A stretch of DNA of 64,000 nucleotides from Piezodorus guildinii (taxonomy: Eukaryota > Arthropoda > Insecta > Hemiptera > Pentatomidae). A model generated the notes under the pieces. That model did not search any database, had not been told where the DNA came from, and worked only from the letters and a program-made list of their open reading frames with translations. Where the stretch lies: assembly GCA_023052935.1 (NCBI GenBank), contig CM041292.1:176100111-176164110 (forward strand), read 5' to 3'. A program made the translations under genes and the position numbers. Below are positions 22,480 through 33,300 of the stretch, piece after piece (within the stretch, counting starts at the first letter, position 1; each line of letters begins with the position of its first letter).

Positions 22480-23039
22480 GATAGCAACATATGAAATATA
22501 GAGAAGAAAATGTATATATACTTTTACGACTAAATAATAAAATGAAAATGTACCTAAACACACAAAGAAAAGAACAAAAAAAAATTTAACTAATAAAAAT
22601 ATTCACAATAATATATACAAAAAATAAATAAATAAAGTGCATAATTAATTAATAAGAACTAGGAAAATTAAAAAAAGTCTTATAGAAGGAAAAAAAAAAT
22701 AGTGTTTGAGAAGGCAAACAAAAATATATAAACAAAGTCTTCGTTTACGAACTCGTAGCTGTCAACAGTCCTGACCGAGACCTTATAAACACGATAAGGA
22801 GTACAGAAGGGATTTATCCCCTCCTCTTATCTAGTCCAGGCGGCCCTCAGTCTATTACGTGCGTTATTAAAATAAGTGCACTCACCTCTCTATTTGCGAT
22901 TGTTAATGTGTTAAATGGGTGAACAACTCACTAAGCACAAATTTTGAAGGCTGGTACATCAGTAACAACGAGATGACAAGGTAAGAATCACAGAGCGATA
23001 CATAAGTTAAACTTTAGTAGCGGCCATGTTGCATATCAC

Positions 23040-23051
23040 TGGCATAAAAGT
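23040..23051. repeat. Target-site duplication, 5' side of element 2
   Basis: TGGCATAAAAGT, exact copy of 18015-18026. Confidence 0.93.
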
Positions 23052-23415
23052 AATTTAATTAAAGTACACATTTATTTATAAAATAGTACATATTATTAAA
23101 CATAAAAAATACACAGTGAGGCAGTGTTCATTATCGAGAATACTAAGGTTGTTTCATCTTTAACTCACAATATAACAAGAAAAAGGTATCTTTCGAGATA
23201 ACTTTAGAATTCATCCCTGGCTTGACTTCCAACTTCCTCCGTCCGTGGCTGAACTTCCGCTTCCTATCCTGCCGGGCTACACCAGCTCTAGGAGTGGAGA
23301 GGTGTATTTTTTGCATAGCCCATCTAAGAAACCTTGCTGCTCTTAGCTCGGAAACTGTTCCATTTTAAATGATTCAAAATTATTTCTTTTCCTCCCAGAA
23401 TTCTCGATACATAGA
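23052..23415 (+). repeat. Repeat family E, right part of the interrupted copy
   Basis: Continues the repeat broken by element 2: 'ACACATTTATTTATAAAATA', 'TCCCTGGCTTGAC', 'AACTTCCGCTTCCTAT', 'GGTGTATTTTTTGCATAG' and 'TTCTCGATACATA', in the same order as at 28560-28940. Confidence 0.8.
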
Positions 23416-23451
23416 AGTTAGCAGCAGCGAAAGACCATTTTAGGCCACTTT

Positions 23452-23562
23452 CCTTTGAATAACTTATTTCTTTTCATATTAGTTAACAGTTATATAAATA
23501 GATATGCCCTAATATGGTTAACTGGAAATAATAAACCATTGTGTAATAATTTGCAGCGTTTT
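23452..23562 (+). repeat. Repeat family C, copy 1
   Basis: About 110 bp: 'CATATTAGTTAAC', 'CCTAATATGGTTAACTGGAA', 'ATAATAAACCATTGTGTAAT', 'AATTTGCAGCGTTTTT'. Copies also at 23998-24112 and 49886-49992. Confidence 0.7.
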
Positions 23563-23997
23563 TGTTGATGGACCCTCCAATTGTGTCATGGAATTCCGGA
23601 AATTTAGGATCATGCTTTATAACTGTTTAAAATAATTGATCTATCTGTCAGAGTCAAAAAAGTCGCTTTTATCTGTCTATTATTCGTTGGATTTTTGTCT
23701 GTGATGATCTTTACAACCCTTAGTTTTCTCTTCTTCTTGAATTCCGGTAAATTAAATCTAATGATTCTAAGTTTTAGAAGATTTATCCATCATTGAAAGA
23801 TTAAAATTGATGTTTTATTTTATCATATCATTATATCATTGACTTTTTTTGTTCTTTTATCTCTGGACAACGCTTAATTTTATCTTTTTCTCTACCGTTA
23901 TTGTTAAATCTTTATAATTTGTTGATCGTTCCATTGCCTAATTTTTCCTTCTTACCCCTGTATCGCTCACAACTAGTTTTATTGTTTTTCTTATTTG
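23563..23997. other. No recognisable feature
   Basis: AT-rich spacer between two family C copies. It may be part of the same larger repeat, but I see no second copy of the spacer. Confidence 0.4.
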
Positions 23998-24112
23998 AAT
24001 TGTTTATTGCTTTCCATATTAGTTAACTGTCTAAAGATAGCATTATGAACAATTATGTCCTAATATAGTTATTTGGAAGTAATAAATCGTTGTGTAATCA
24101 TTTACAGCGTTT
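23998..24112 (+). repeat. Repeat family C, copy 2
   Basis: 'CCATATTAGTTAACTG', 'CCTAATATAGTTATTTGGAA', 'GTAATAAATCGTTGTGTAAT', 'ATTTACAGCGTTTTTT'. It is in direct orientation with copy 1, about 540 bp away. Confidence 0.7.
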
Positions 24113-25027
24113 TTTCTTTTATAACCATATTTCTGCATTATTTACCGAACAAGGTAATAGTTATTTTTTTCCAATACTTGAAGATTGGTAGGCTATTATA
24201 CACCATGATATCGAGTGGTATCGTATCGACTCACCCTTAATTCCCCGAAAGGGATACCTCAACAGAACCACTTAGAGAAGAAACACAAACATTTAAGAGA
24301 TGTGTGCCCTTCACTTCACTGGCTTCCTTCCAATATTGCCTTACCTTACAAATACTATCCTTTCCAGCTCGAAAATACCTTTATATCACCCGACTACTGG
24401 ACACAATTCCTTTAATAATATTCCTTCAAAAGCATTATGTGAATAGAAGAATAACAGTTATCTTACGGTTAATTTTTTTTTCCGTACTGGTCAGAAGTTA
24501 TCTAACAATAACTAAATGTACAATAGAAATCTTCTTCAGAAAACATAATAGACACAAAGAAGGAAAGTGCCCAGCAGCACCCTTTGCTAGGCTTTAATTT
24601 AGAAGAGCAGGTCTCTCATCTAGCTTATCTTCAGCCTTCTTCTGACAGGTATTTCAGTTATAGATATGTCGCGCAATATGAAACAGGAATAGAGATTTCA
24701 TATGTGTTGGTCAACGATCGGTTGTTTAAGACAAATAGGGAAAACTCGTATTTTGTTGCTAACGAACCAGGAGCTATCGATGAGAGTTCTAAACAATGTG
24801 TACGTGTAAGATAATTATTCGAGAAAAAGGAATATTTTTAGTGGGCAGATAATACATTTTTGGGAAAAGGAAATCATTACTAAAACTCATAAGAAAATAC
24901 TCGTTATAGCATTAATGGGTAGCACTTCATATCATTCATTTTTCACATTTTAACGAATTGTTTGGTATTTTTTATTCTCTGTCGACCTTAGACGATTTTT
25001 CTTTCTTTCTTATACATAGTTTCTTTT
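24113..25027. other. Unassigned, possible LINE remnants
   Basis: A frame near 24300 includes PSLHWLPSNI, reminiscent of the LHWLP motif of some LINE C termini. 24560-24600 contains 'CCCAGCAGCACCCTTTGCTA', the reverse complement of the 3' UTR word family at 55.8 and 61.9 kb. Both suggest decayed LINE sequence, but no continuous coding remains. Confidence 0.35.
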
Positions 25028-26420
25028 ACCTTCACTTATCTATATATGAAATATATAGCAAGGGAAAGTATTTCGATCGTGAAAATTACGAATTCCAATT
25101 TTCAACGAAAATACATTTTTAGGGCCCCTTGAGTCCAAATAACCAAGTGCCGAAAAAAGGTCTGTATGTGTGTGTGTCCGCCCGTGTGGTGTCTATGGTA
25201 AGTCTAGCTCAAAAACGGAAAGTTGCAACGTACTGAAATTTCGTATTTAGAAAACTTTTAACATCATATTTTATAAAATCAGCTGACCGGAATTCTACTT
25301 TATCCATGCATTTTGGTATGAGTACAGTTAATTCTGTAGATTAAAAAAAACAACCATATCATATTTTAGCATTGACATAAACGGGTAAATATATAAGTTG
25401 GACCAAGTCGATATCCGACTAAAGGAGAACAGAGAAAAATATTTCTTAATGCAATTTTTTTTTTTTTTTAAAATAATAACATTAATACATATGTACAATA
25501 AACCGTTAGGAAGCTAAACATTTTAGGAAAAATATCATCTTATACACAAAATAGATAATATAAAGGAAGAATATAAAAAGCAGGTATTACGAAATAATTG
25601 TTACAGATAATAATATAATCGACTATTTAATAAAACACATGTTTCTATCGAAACTCATGTAATTATTTCCTTAATCTTTAATTGTATTTAAAAAATGGGA
25701 ATTGATTCTTTAACATTTTTACTTCACTTATCTATATATTTCAACTCTTACAGTATTTAAAAATCCTTAAATTGATTTCAACAACGGAGGAACTCCTTAC
25801 TTGGAATCCTCCTACATGACTGAAACGACAAGAAACTGCTCGAAGATATCGATTACTACAACACTTACTAGACAAACGTTCAAAACTTCCACTATATTAC
25901 AACAGTCTCATTTACTAAGTCAATATTACCAGACCTATTTGGACATATGCAATCGAGCTTTGGGGCTCTACCAAACCATCTAATTCCTCCCGCATCCAGT
26001 CCTTACAATCCAAAATCCGTCGCAAAATACTGAATGCTCCTTATTTTGTTACAAATCAACTCCTCCGTAATGACCTTAATATCCCATTTGTTGCAGACAT
26101 AGCCCGTGATAGGTACTCCTCTTTTCATTCTAAACTCCCTGCTCACACAAACCCACTTGTCCGTAATTTATCTTCCTTAGATATCAGTGAAAAACCCTCC
26201 AAGGCGACTGAAAAGAAGGTGGCCTTGGGACCTACTGCTACCGCTGGGTTCTTTAGTTTTTAGAGCAGTTCTTTCTCAAGACATTTTCATGACTTTTTTT
26301 TTCCATTCCTCATATTTACTTATCGTGTTCTATAATACAGTTTAAATTACAATAAAGAAAAATATAAAAACAACGGAGATAGTTGAAAGTCGTGCGTTGC
26401 GCGCACCAGCTGTTTTTATT
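25028..26420 (+). repeat. Repeat family A copy, interrupted by a jockey fragment
   Basis: Starts at 'CCTTCACTTATCTATATATG', 'GCAAGGGAAAGTATTTCGAT' and a short GT tract. It passes 'TTAGCATTGACATAAACGGG' and 'TAATAAAACACATGTTTCTA', is broken at 25790-26370, then finishes with 'AGTCGTGCGTTGCGCGCACC'. Confidence 0.85.
25790..26370 (+). mobile_element. 5'-truncated jockey-like LINE fragment
   Basis: Insertion with TSD CAACGGAG (25782-25789 and 26371-26378). It carries the C-terminal ORF2 region of an element 2-like LINE, readable as RPIWTYAIELWGSTKPSN, SRIQSLQSKIRRKILNAPYF and VTNQLL in shifting frames. It is followed by a 3' UTR with 'TCAAGACATTTTCATGAC' and AATAAAGA at the end. The frames are broken, so it is a dead copy. 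Confidence 0.85.
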
Positions 26421-27084
26421 GATCTATAATATCAATTAATATAAAAAAATAAGAGGAGCACAATTAGTTAGGTTATATTCCGAAACAGTCAAAATTATAA
26501 ATTTTTTATCTTGAATCTTAAGCAAATGCTAGTAATGCAGTCGTATAAGACGTGAAGCCTTTATGATTTAAAGTTGACCTTTAAGATAAATAAAATTATA
26601 AGAGCTCTTGATAGAAAATTGATTGCTTATGAATATTCATGATATCGCTGTCCAATATGCAAATTCTAAAGTTCACTGCTTGTTTTAAAATGATAATAGG
26701 CCTAAATTAGCCTATAAATATTTCAATGTTGAGAGAATAGCGATTTCCCTTTAGTTACAATTTAGTGGTGCTTTCTCTGAATCCCGGCCGTCATCGATAT
26801 ACCGATTTTTAAATTCATTAATATAATGCCATGTCTATTATTTATTCGATATTTAATTGACAAACCCTGTAAAAGAAAAGCCACATTACCTGGAGGTATT
26901 TCGGTGAATCTATCTCCGATGGTATGAAATTGATAAAGACTCTTACCAAACTAATAAATCTCATACTTCATGGGCAGGACCATAAGGCCGGATTTCTTAG
27001 GTATATATGTATATATACATACATACATACAAATATTTAATTCATCGACCTTTTTATATTATAATTAATTTTGATTTTTTTTTC
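26421..27084. other. No recognisable feature
   Basis: AT-rich, ending with a short (TACA)n tract near 27010-27030. Confidence 0.45.
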
Positions 27085-27190
27085 AGGTTTTAGGTCATTT
27101 ATTAATTACTTCTTCTTAATTTTCTTTATTTGACGTTTCGATCCTCCGTCACCAACATAGGATCATTTTCAAAGCAAAGAATTATTGAGC
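27085..27190 (-). ncRNA. Hammerhead-like half-core module, degenerate copy
   Basis: On -, an AGGATC/GATCCT pairing (27159-27164 with 27140-27145) directly precedes GAAACGTC (27139-27132). Upstream of the stem TTGAAAAT stands where CTGATGAT is found in the best copy. Downstream comes an A/T-rich stretch and TAAATGACC (27085-27100), as in the other copies. The catalytic-like box is degraded, so this copy is probably inactive. Confidence 0.4.
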
Positions 27191-27418
27191 ATCCGGCACA
27201 CTATTCAGGCTAACTAAAGCTTTGGAATGCGTTTATCTCCACTGAAAATTTTCAAAAGCATTGCAGACTCTTAACCCAAAAATCAACTGAAAACCAAGGG
27301 TCAGGATCTTGGGGCTTTCCCGTCTGGACAGAGTAAAGAAAAAAACCCGCAAATTATTGCACTATGTATTATAATTTCAATAAATATATTAGAATAATGT
27401 TTTAAGGAATTAAATCAT
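27191..27418. other. No recognisable feature
   Basis: Short spacer. It may belong to the element that carries the module at 27.1 kb. Confidence 0.3.
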
Positions 27419-27752
27419 ATTTTTCAAAAATTTATTGAGTAATACATGTCCAATTTAGGACATTTATGAAAAATAACTTATACTACATTCACACAATATA
27501 AAACAAAATTTAAAAAAATAATACAATATACATAATATGCAAAACAAAAAATAAAATATAACAAAATTCACTCATACCTATATGCAAATACAATGGTAGA
27601 ACCAATATATGTTAAAGATCTCGAGCACTGCTTCAAACTTTAGGAATGGTAAAAATTGTGAGTAGGAGCAAAGGATTGAGCTAGGGATTAGTGATAGATA
27701 AGGTTCTGATGAATTTAAGAAATCTTTAAATAAATTATTCGAAGAAAATAGT
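27419..27752 (-). mobile_element. 5'-truncated jockey-like LINE 3' end
   Basis: Bounded by ATTAAATCAT at 27409-27418 and 27753-27762. On - it ends in an A/T-rich 3' UTR. Near 27650-27740 it retains words of the ORF2 C-terminal region seen at 31.1 kb ('GGATTGAGCTAGGGATTA', 'AAGGTTCTGATG'). No usable frame is left. Confidence 0.6.
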
Positions 27753-27889
27753 ATTAAATCATTACTGGTAATTCAACTTTATATCTGAATTTCAATTTTT
27801 TTTTTAAAACTTTTTTTGTTATTTGTCGGAAGTCCATATTCAAAAGTCAATACAATTATTTTTATCTATCTCTCGAAAACTGAGTTACG

Positions 27890-28250
27890 CATATTTTAGG
27901 GAAATATATGTTTTTTAAACTATCATGGGTCTGGTGTTATTTGTATGCCAAATAATGGTTTTTAGTTAAATAAATTAAATTTAAACTATTTCCGATATCT
28001 TCGTCTTAGTGTTAAGATAGTCGTTTCTATGCTCTTGTATTTTTGAGTCGAATTTAAAAAAAAAAATGATCCAGTAGTTTCGGAGAAAAGCCGCGAGCTG
28101 ACGGTGGAAGACAGAAAATAGATTTTTTTATTTGGATTCTACTTATCTTGAAACGTAAGCCCTCAATTTTTAGAGGAGCGGGAAATCAAAGGTTCATTAT
28201 TGAAATTAATAAAGCGAAAAAACGCTGCAGCTCTTTAACCCTTTATGGTG
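27890..28250 (-). repeat. Repeat family B copy
   Basis: 'TTTCGGAGAAAAGCCGCGAG', 'TTCTACTTATCTTGAAACGT', 'AAGCCCTCAATTTTTAGAGG' and 'GTTCATTATTGAAATTAATA' read on + give the family in reverse. Confidence 0.65.
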
Positions 28251-28384
28251 TTTAGTTAAGTACATATAGAGATGTACAAATGTGAGTTGATCAGATTGAA
28301 ATTACGTTCTGCCACCTGATTTTTTATTATATTCGGGTTACCTTACTTTACAACGGCTACGTGAGCCTCGAAAGTGACCTCCAC

Positions 28385-28940
28385 TATGTATCGGCCGTTA
28401 CTTTTCTAAGGCAGCCTTGACTCTGAAACTGTATTAATTAATGTAGAAATTTTCGTTCTTATTTTATAAAACTATTGAATCTTGGCCTAAGGTATCATAT
28501 TTATCATTCAATTATTGGGATCAGGTGGCATAAAGGAGGAATAAAGTAATTAACTTAAAATACACATTCATTTATAAAATAGTACACATTATTACACATA
28601 CAAATACACGTGAAGTATTGTTCATTATCGAAATACTGAGTTTGTTCATCTTTCTCACATAACATAACATGAAAAAGTACTTTCGGAATAACTGCATAAT
28701 TTTCCCTGGCTTGACCCCCGACTTCAGACGGAGGAAGTGGCTGGATTTCCGCTTCCTATTGTATAATGGCCGGGCTAAGACTCCCCAAGTAGAGGGCTAT
28801 CCCTGCTCTAGCAGTGGAGGGGTGTATTTTTTGCATAGTGCTTTTAGGAAACCTTCCTGCTTATAGCCCGGTAACTGTTATTATTTTATATGATTAAAAA
28901 TTATTTATTTTCCTTCAAGTGTTCTCGATACATATCACCT
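28385..28940 (+). repeat. Repeat family E, uninterrupted copy (empty-site paralogue)
   Basis: Aligns with 17875-18026 plus 23052-23415 without the 5-kb element 2. The junction reads GTGGCATAAAGGAGGAATAA where element 2 inserted in the other copy. A 65-codon frame inside (28669-28866) is not conserved in the other copy, so it is not a gene. Confidence 0.85.
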
Positions 28941-29169
28941 CCTACCAATGGATTTTCCAAAGTTAGTCACTTGCAGTTAACTACGAAATACTAATTAAGC
29001 CTTTCATGAATATCGGAAATTGTCTTTTAAGTTTCAGTGAGTAATTTTAAATAAAAGTAACGTTTTTATTTTCTTTCCAAAAAAAAAAAAATGAAAAAAT
29101 TTTCTTCACTATTTAGGTAATGAGCTGTGGACTCAAATAATATAAAGCATGTCCTCATCTTATAGTTAG

Positions 29170-29450
29170 TTCTTGTTTTGATTTGATATCTACAAAGATA
29201 CTAGAATTAGAGCTATTTTACTAACATCTATTTTCGGCTGTGATGCTGACTTAAGGCTGCCCTACATTTTTGTAGCGAATCTCAAACAAATTGGTCCCGT
29301 AGTTTCGCAGAAATGATGCGGACTGAGGACAAATGGATTTTTTTTTTTTTAAACGTTTTTTTGATTCTTCGTTTCTTGAAACGTAAGACCTCAAATTTTT
29401 AGAGGGTAGGGATTTTTTTTTTCTTGGTCTATTGTTAAGATTGATTATTT
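29170..29450 (-). repeat. Repeat family B partial copy
   Basis: 'TTTTTGTAGCGAATCTC', 'CCCGTAGTTTCGCAGAAATG', 'CGTTTCTTGAAACGTAAGAC' and 'CTCAAATTTTTAGAGGG' on +, the reverse of the family consensus. Confidence 0.55.
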
Positions 29451-30082
29451 AAAATTTTAAAACTAAAGCAAAAAAAACTCATAAAAATAGAAAATGTTGA
29501 GCGGCAAGGCTCGGACTGACAAAATACTGTAATGGATTGATCCTAATTTATTCAGTGATAAAATACAAAATTTACAATCGGATATTGAACATTGAGTTCG
29601 GTTCTCTCGACGAGCTATTTGGTAACTATCGTGCATAATAAAGTACATGACTAGAATGGGCGATGATTTATAGATGAACTAGTTGGAACAGTTGAGAATC
29701 GGGAAACTAGCCCAGTGAGTAAGAGACAGTGGAAACTGCTAAACAGATTTGGCAATTTAATAGTCAACTGAATGCAAGTGCCTAGCAGCTACTTCAGACC
29801 TCTAACAGCTTGTAGTACTTCAGGCCTCCGTAACATGTTTAATCTCTACTTCATTAATTATCAGCTGTGTAAATATTTATTTGTCTTTGTTTTTTACTTT
29901 TTCTTTTGACCAAATATTAAATTGGTGAAAAATTTTAAATTAAAGATTCTCCTAAATTAATATAACAATATTCGCATAATATTCACTGTTAGGTTTATAA
30001 TAAATAGGCTTTAATATAATCTGTTTTTTCCTAATTGGACAAGTTTAACAGGTCTTAAATTACAAATTTTTCTTTTATTTAC
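29451..30082. other. No recognisable feature
   Basis: AT-rich, with no supported gene or repeat match. Confidence 0.45.
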
Positions 30083-31795
30083 TTTTACATGAAATATATA
30101 GTAAGGGAAAGTATTGCGATCGTGAAAATTTCTATGTCTCAATGGAAATACACGTTTTAGGGCCCAGATAACCAAGTCCTGCAAGAAGGTCTGTGGGTGT
30201 GCGTGTGTATGTATGTTAAGTCTATCTCGATGACAAAAAGTCTTACGAATCTTAAATTTTGTATTTAAGACTACACGCCCAAAATATTACAGCAACTTTA
30301 TGATCAAAATCGGCTAACCAGAAGAACCACTTTATATATTTTGCACCTTCTTCTTTTTTTTTTTTTTTTCTTTTTGGCGATTTGCTCAAAAGCGGCTTCA
30401 ACGAATTTGATGAAAGTCCCTAGACCGATGAAAAATTTAATTGACTTTAACATATGTTTTTCATTCTGATTAAAATAGTTTGACCAGTCTTAAATTTCGA
30501 TATTTTAAATAGCCTTTCTCTAAAGTGCCTTACATTTTATACATTCCGAAATATTCTCTATAACAACTTTTTAGGATCGAAAAAACCGCCTAAATATTTT
30601 TATATTTAAATATTTATTTATTGAGAAATATTACAATATGTTTCAGAATGAACAATAGTAATGGAGATATAGGATCACATTCATACAATATATACAGAAA
30701 ATAACGATAAAGTCAAATTGCATAAAATAGAAAAAAAAATCATTTATATGTACAATAAAATAAAACAAATTAAAAAAACCCAACAACAACCTATAATTGA
30801 GATAAATAGAAAAGTTGGCAAATAAACAAACATAACTATATATAATATATACAACTGCTAAGGGGACTCCAGACTGGGCTTTTCCCTCCACTTGTGGAGG
30901 AAAAAAGCGGAATCCAAGAGATCCCAGCGCCTCTCTCTCAGCCGCATCACTGGTCTTAGTGAGTAGAGGCTGAGTTAGGGCTCAATAGCCACAAACATAC
31001 AGTTCATGAGTGGAGGATCTGACCAGTGTCAGAACTCCAGTATAAATGTTTACAGAACGTCGCGGGCAACTGCCGTTTCAATCTTCGTGGAGGATTGTAG
31101 GGGTGGGTGGAGCTGGAGAGGGATCGAGCTAAAGGATTAAGATGATAAAGAAGGTTCTGATGGAATTTAGAAAATTTGGATGGTACCAGATCTAAAATAA
31201 ATGGAATATTAGGGTCGTGGTGTAAGGTACAGTTGGAAACATACCCCCATCCCCCACAGTTCAAGTCCGTAGGTCCCATAATAGGTTTCAGTACTGTCTT
31301 GTATATTAGTAATTTGTTGTCAACTGTAAGATGAGATTTTCTGTTTAATAGTCTGTATAACTGGCCGAATCTGCGGTTAAGTTCTTTTCTTTTAAGTCTT
31401 GTATGTGGGTTCCACGTTAGTCTTTTGCCTAAATATTAAATTCGAAAAAATCTGATGACCAACTAAAGAAGAAAAAAGCAAAAATATTGCTTAAACGTAA
31501 TTTTAAGTTTTTCAACATAAGAACAGTAACGTATACCTTTGGAAAGCTAAAGGCTTTAGAAACAATATTATTTTATATACAAAGTTGTAAAAGATAATGT
31601 AAAGTGACGAATGAGGCATAAAATATTTCTGATTATTATATATAACAATTTAACATTGTTATATTATAAGCTGAATTAAATTTTCATTTGAATTAACTTT
31701 AATTATCGTTGAGATTTAATAGTTTATTTAATAGTTTCTAAATTGATTTTAACAGCTGAGGCAAGCGAAGTCGTGTGTTGCCCTACCACATTTTT
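30083..31795 (+). repeat. Repeat family A copy, interrupted by a jockey fragment
   Basis: 'ATGAAATATATAGTAAGGGA', 'AGTATTGCGATCGTGAAAAT' and the GT tract at about 30190-30212, up to 'CGAAAAAACCGCCTAAATAT'. After the insertion it resumes with 'GATGACCAACTAAAGAAG' and ends near 'GAAGTCGTGTGTTGCCCTAC'. Confidence 0.85.
30599..31426 (-). mobile_element. 5'-truncated jockey-like LINE fragment, element 1-like
   Basis: 11-bp TSD GCCTAAATATT at 30588-30598 and 31427-31437. On - it contains part of the ORF2 C terminus (31004-31430: NRRFGQLYRLLNRK-, then YKTVLKPIMGPTDLNCGGWGY-, TLHHDPNIPFILDLVPSKF-, PPRRLKRQLPATF-type coding). The 3' UTR words 'GATCCCAGCGCCTCTC' and 'GCCGCATCACTGGTCTTAG' match 4925-5000 of element 1. 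The closest relative in the window is therefore element 1. Confidence 0.85.
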
Positions 31796-31799
31796 AAAG

Positions 31800-32065
31800 T
31801 TTCTTCAAGTCCAAATGGCCGATTCCCGAATAAAGTTTGAAGTGTATTTGTGTCTAGAGCAAAAAAGGATCAATCTTATGAAACTGAAATTTCGTATTTT
31901 AGACAATTGCACGTAAACGGGTTGTTACAGCAAACTTTCTATTAAAACCGCTTTTCTGAAAATCCCATTTTAAACAAAGTATTTTACATTTTTTTTTCTG
32001 AAGCGGCACTCAACAATTTTTATTAAACTCTTTACATTGAAGAAAATTTAAATGGGCTTTATTCT
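31800..32065 (+). repeat. Repeat family A partial copy
   Basis: 'GAAACTGAAATTTCGTATTT', 'GGTTGTTACAGCAA' and 'TTTTTATTAAACTCTTTACA' follow family A order directly after the preceding copy's end. Confidence 0.6.
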
Positions 32066-32079
32066 CTAAATTTTTGTTC

Positions 32080-32300
32080 GTGATTTCGAAAATTTGGTCT
32101 ATTGGTTTGGGAGAAACGTTGCCAATGGAGTACGGCGTTTTAATACGATTTATTGCTTAATTTTTAAAAATATTATTTTTTCGTTTTCTAGGTTCTACGT
32201 AACTTGGTAAGTAAGACCTCTCATTTAGGATGAATTTTTTTTAGTCGATTCAAAGGTTTATATTAAAGAATAAATTATTTAATAACGTATAAGTATTTAT
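32080..32300 (-). repeat. Repeat family B partial copy
   Basis: 'TTGGTCTATTGGTTTGGGAG' and 'GGTTCTACGTAACTTGG' on + match family B in reverse. Diverged. Confidence 0.4.
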
Positions 32301-32646
32301 TTATTTTACATATTATTCTTGTAAAAGTAGTAAAGCAAGTAGCTTTTATGTTAATTTTTTTTTTATTTACTATAACTCATACACGAAAAATGGTAAGGAG
32401 AAATTATTGTGATCGTAAAAATATTAAAATATTGAATATTAATTGCTTGAGATTATGAAACAACAGACTTGTATGAGTTTTGTTTTTGTTATATAATTTT
32501 GGGATTAATTATATTTTTTTATTCAAAATAATCAACTTTTTAAACATCAGAAATAATATACCATGTATAAATGTGAAATATTAAAGAATTTGATTATGAA
32601 CTAAAGGAGTCAATTTGTCAAAATTTGTCCATTGATTTTGTTTAAC
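32301..32646. other. No recognisable feature
   Basis: AT-rich sequence preceding the palindromic insertion. Confidence 0.45.
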
Positions 32647-32660
32647 CTAAAATGAATGTA

Positions 32661-32957
32661 CTGAAGGAATTAGTCCGGGTGGCGGTCATTAAATGAAACA
32701 ACTGAATAGTTTCAACTATTTTATTGTTTGCCAACGTTTCGACCCCCATTGTGGGTCATCATCAGAGCGTCTGGTAGGTGAGTGGAAACTCGTCAGTTTC
32801 CACTCACCTACCAGACGCTCTGATGATGACCCACAATGGGGGTCGAAACGTTGGCAAACAATAAAATAGTTGAAACTATTCAGTTGTTTCATTTAATGAC
32901 CGCCACCCGGACTAATTCCTTCAGTAATTCTCAACGGTCAACTAATTATATCCACCA
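32661..32957. mobile_element. Palindromic insertion with hammerhead-like modules, Penelope-like pseudo-LTR candidate
   Basis: About 297 bp bounded by a 14-bp TSD, CTAAAATGAATGTA (32647-32660 and 32958-32971). Two 132-bp arms, 32659-32790 and 32795-32926, are perfect reverse complements around a 4-base loop. Each arm carries CTGATGA, one base, a GACCC/GGGTC hairpin and GAAACG. Past the right arm is a unique ~30-bp 3' end (TCTCAACGGTCAACTAATTA and on). A complete insertion with long TSD, no coding capacity and inverted halves fits solitary inverted pseudo-LTRs of Penelope-like elements. A retrozyme-like origin is the alternative. The arms are identical, so the palindrome is recent. Confidence 0.75.
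32820..32850 (+). ncRNA. Hammerhead-like half-core, right arm
   Basis: CTGATGA at 32820-32826, then T, stem GACCC (32828-32832), a 7-base loop, GGGTC (32840-32844) and GAAAC (32845-32849). This matches the CUGANGA - helix II - GAAA half of the hammerhead core, apart from the one extra base before helix II. The mirror copy on - lies at 32735-32765. No NUH cleavage triplet with pairing helices I and III could be placed, so activity is uncertain. Confidence 0.5.
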
Positions 32958-33099
32958 CTAAAATGAATGTAAATCTAATAAATGTAACTTTACATTTATT
33001 AACCTTCATCTTAACTACAAAAAATCAAGTTATTTATGTGATTATCATAAATCTAATCTGGAGTTAAGGAATTCATCTTTTGTGTTCTAATAAACCATG

Positions 33100-33300
33100 A
33101 AATTTTTCTCGTATCCCATCCTTAAAATCTATCATTCTTCAAAAAATATTTAGTGCCCCTCCCTTTGCCACAAACCAGGTACCATTGCTTTAATGAAAAA
33201 TCTATTCCCACTCTAACTACTACTTTCTATCTTTACACCATCTTCGATTCCTGATAATTCTCTGAGGCGTCTGAGATGAAGACTTTGTCGTTTTTAGAAT
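33100..33300 (+). pseudogene. Decayed jockey ORF2 C-terminal fragment
   Basis: Frames read ...CCATCCTTAAAATCTATCAT-type coding for IPSLKSIILQKIFSAPPFAT, and later 'CTCTGAGGCGTCTGAGATGA' matching the PPRRLKRR tail. Stops interrupt it. It lacks the RT core. Confidence 0.55.

Larger units (their letters stand above)
18027..23039 (-). mobile_element. Full-length jockey-like non-LTR retrotransposon, element 2
   Basis: About 5.0 kb on -, bounded by a 12-bp TSD (TGGCATAAAAGT). The 3' end is poly-A (T-run at 18027 on +). ORF2 is uninterrupted over 913 codons. ORF1 is upstream, overlaps ORF2 by ATGA, and carries several frameshifts. A leader of about 560 bp precedes it. Nucleotide layout and protein motifs match element 1, but the two are clearly different subfamilies. 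Most truncated jockey fragments in the window (10.7, 25.8, 44.4, 47.5, 50.1 kb) look closer to this element than to element 1. Confidence 0.93.

Noticed and set aside
24215..24597. Overlapping frames with SLHWLPS as a LINE gene
   Set aside because: Only one short motif matches. There is no neighbouring RT sequence, so it is kept as a possible remnant and not a called gene.
32659..32926. Complete, catalytically defined hammerhead ribozyme
   Set aside because: Only the CUGANGA - helix II - GAAA half is clear. I could not place a NUH cleavage site with matching helices I and III in type I or type III order, and there is one extra base before helix II. Reported as hammerhead-like only.
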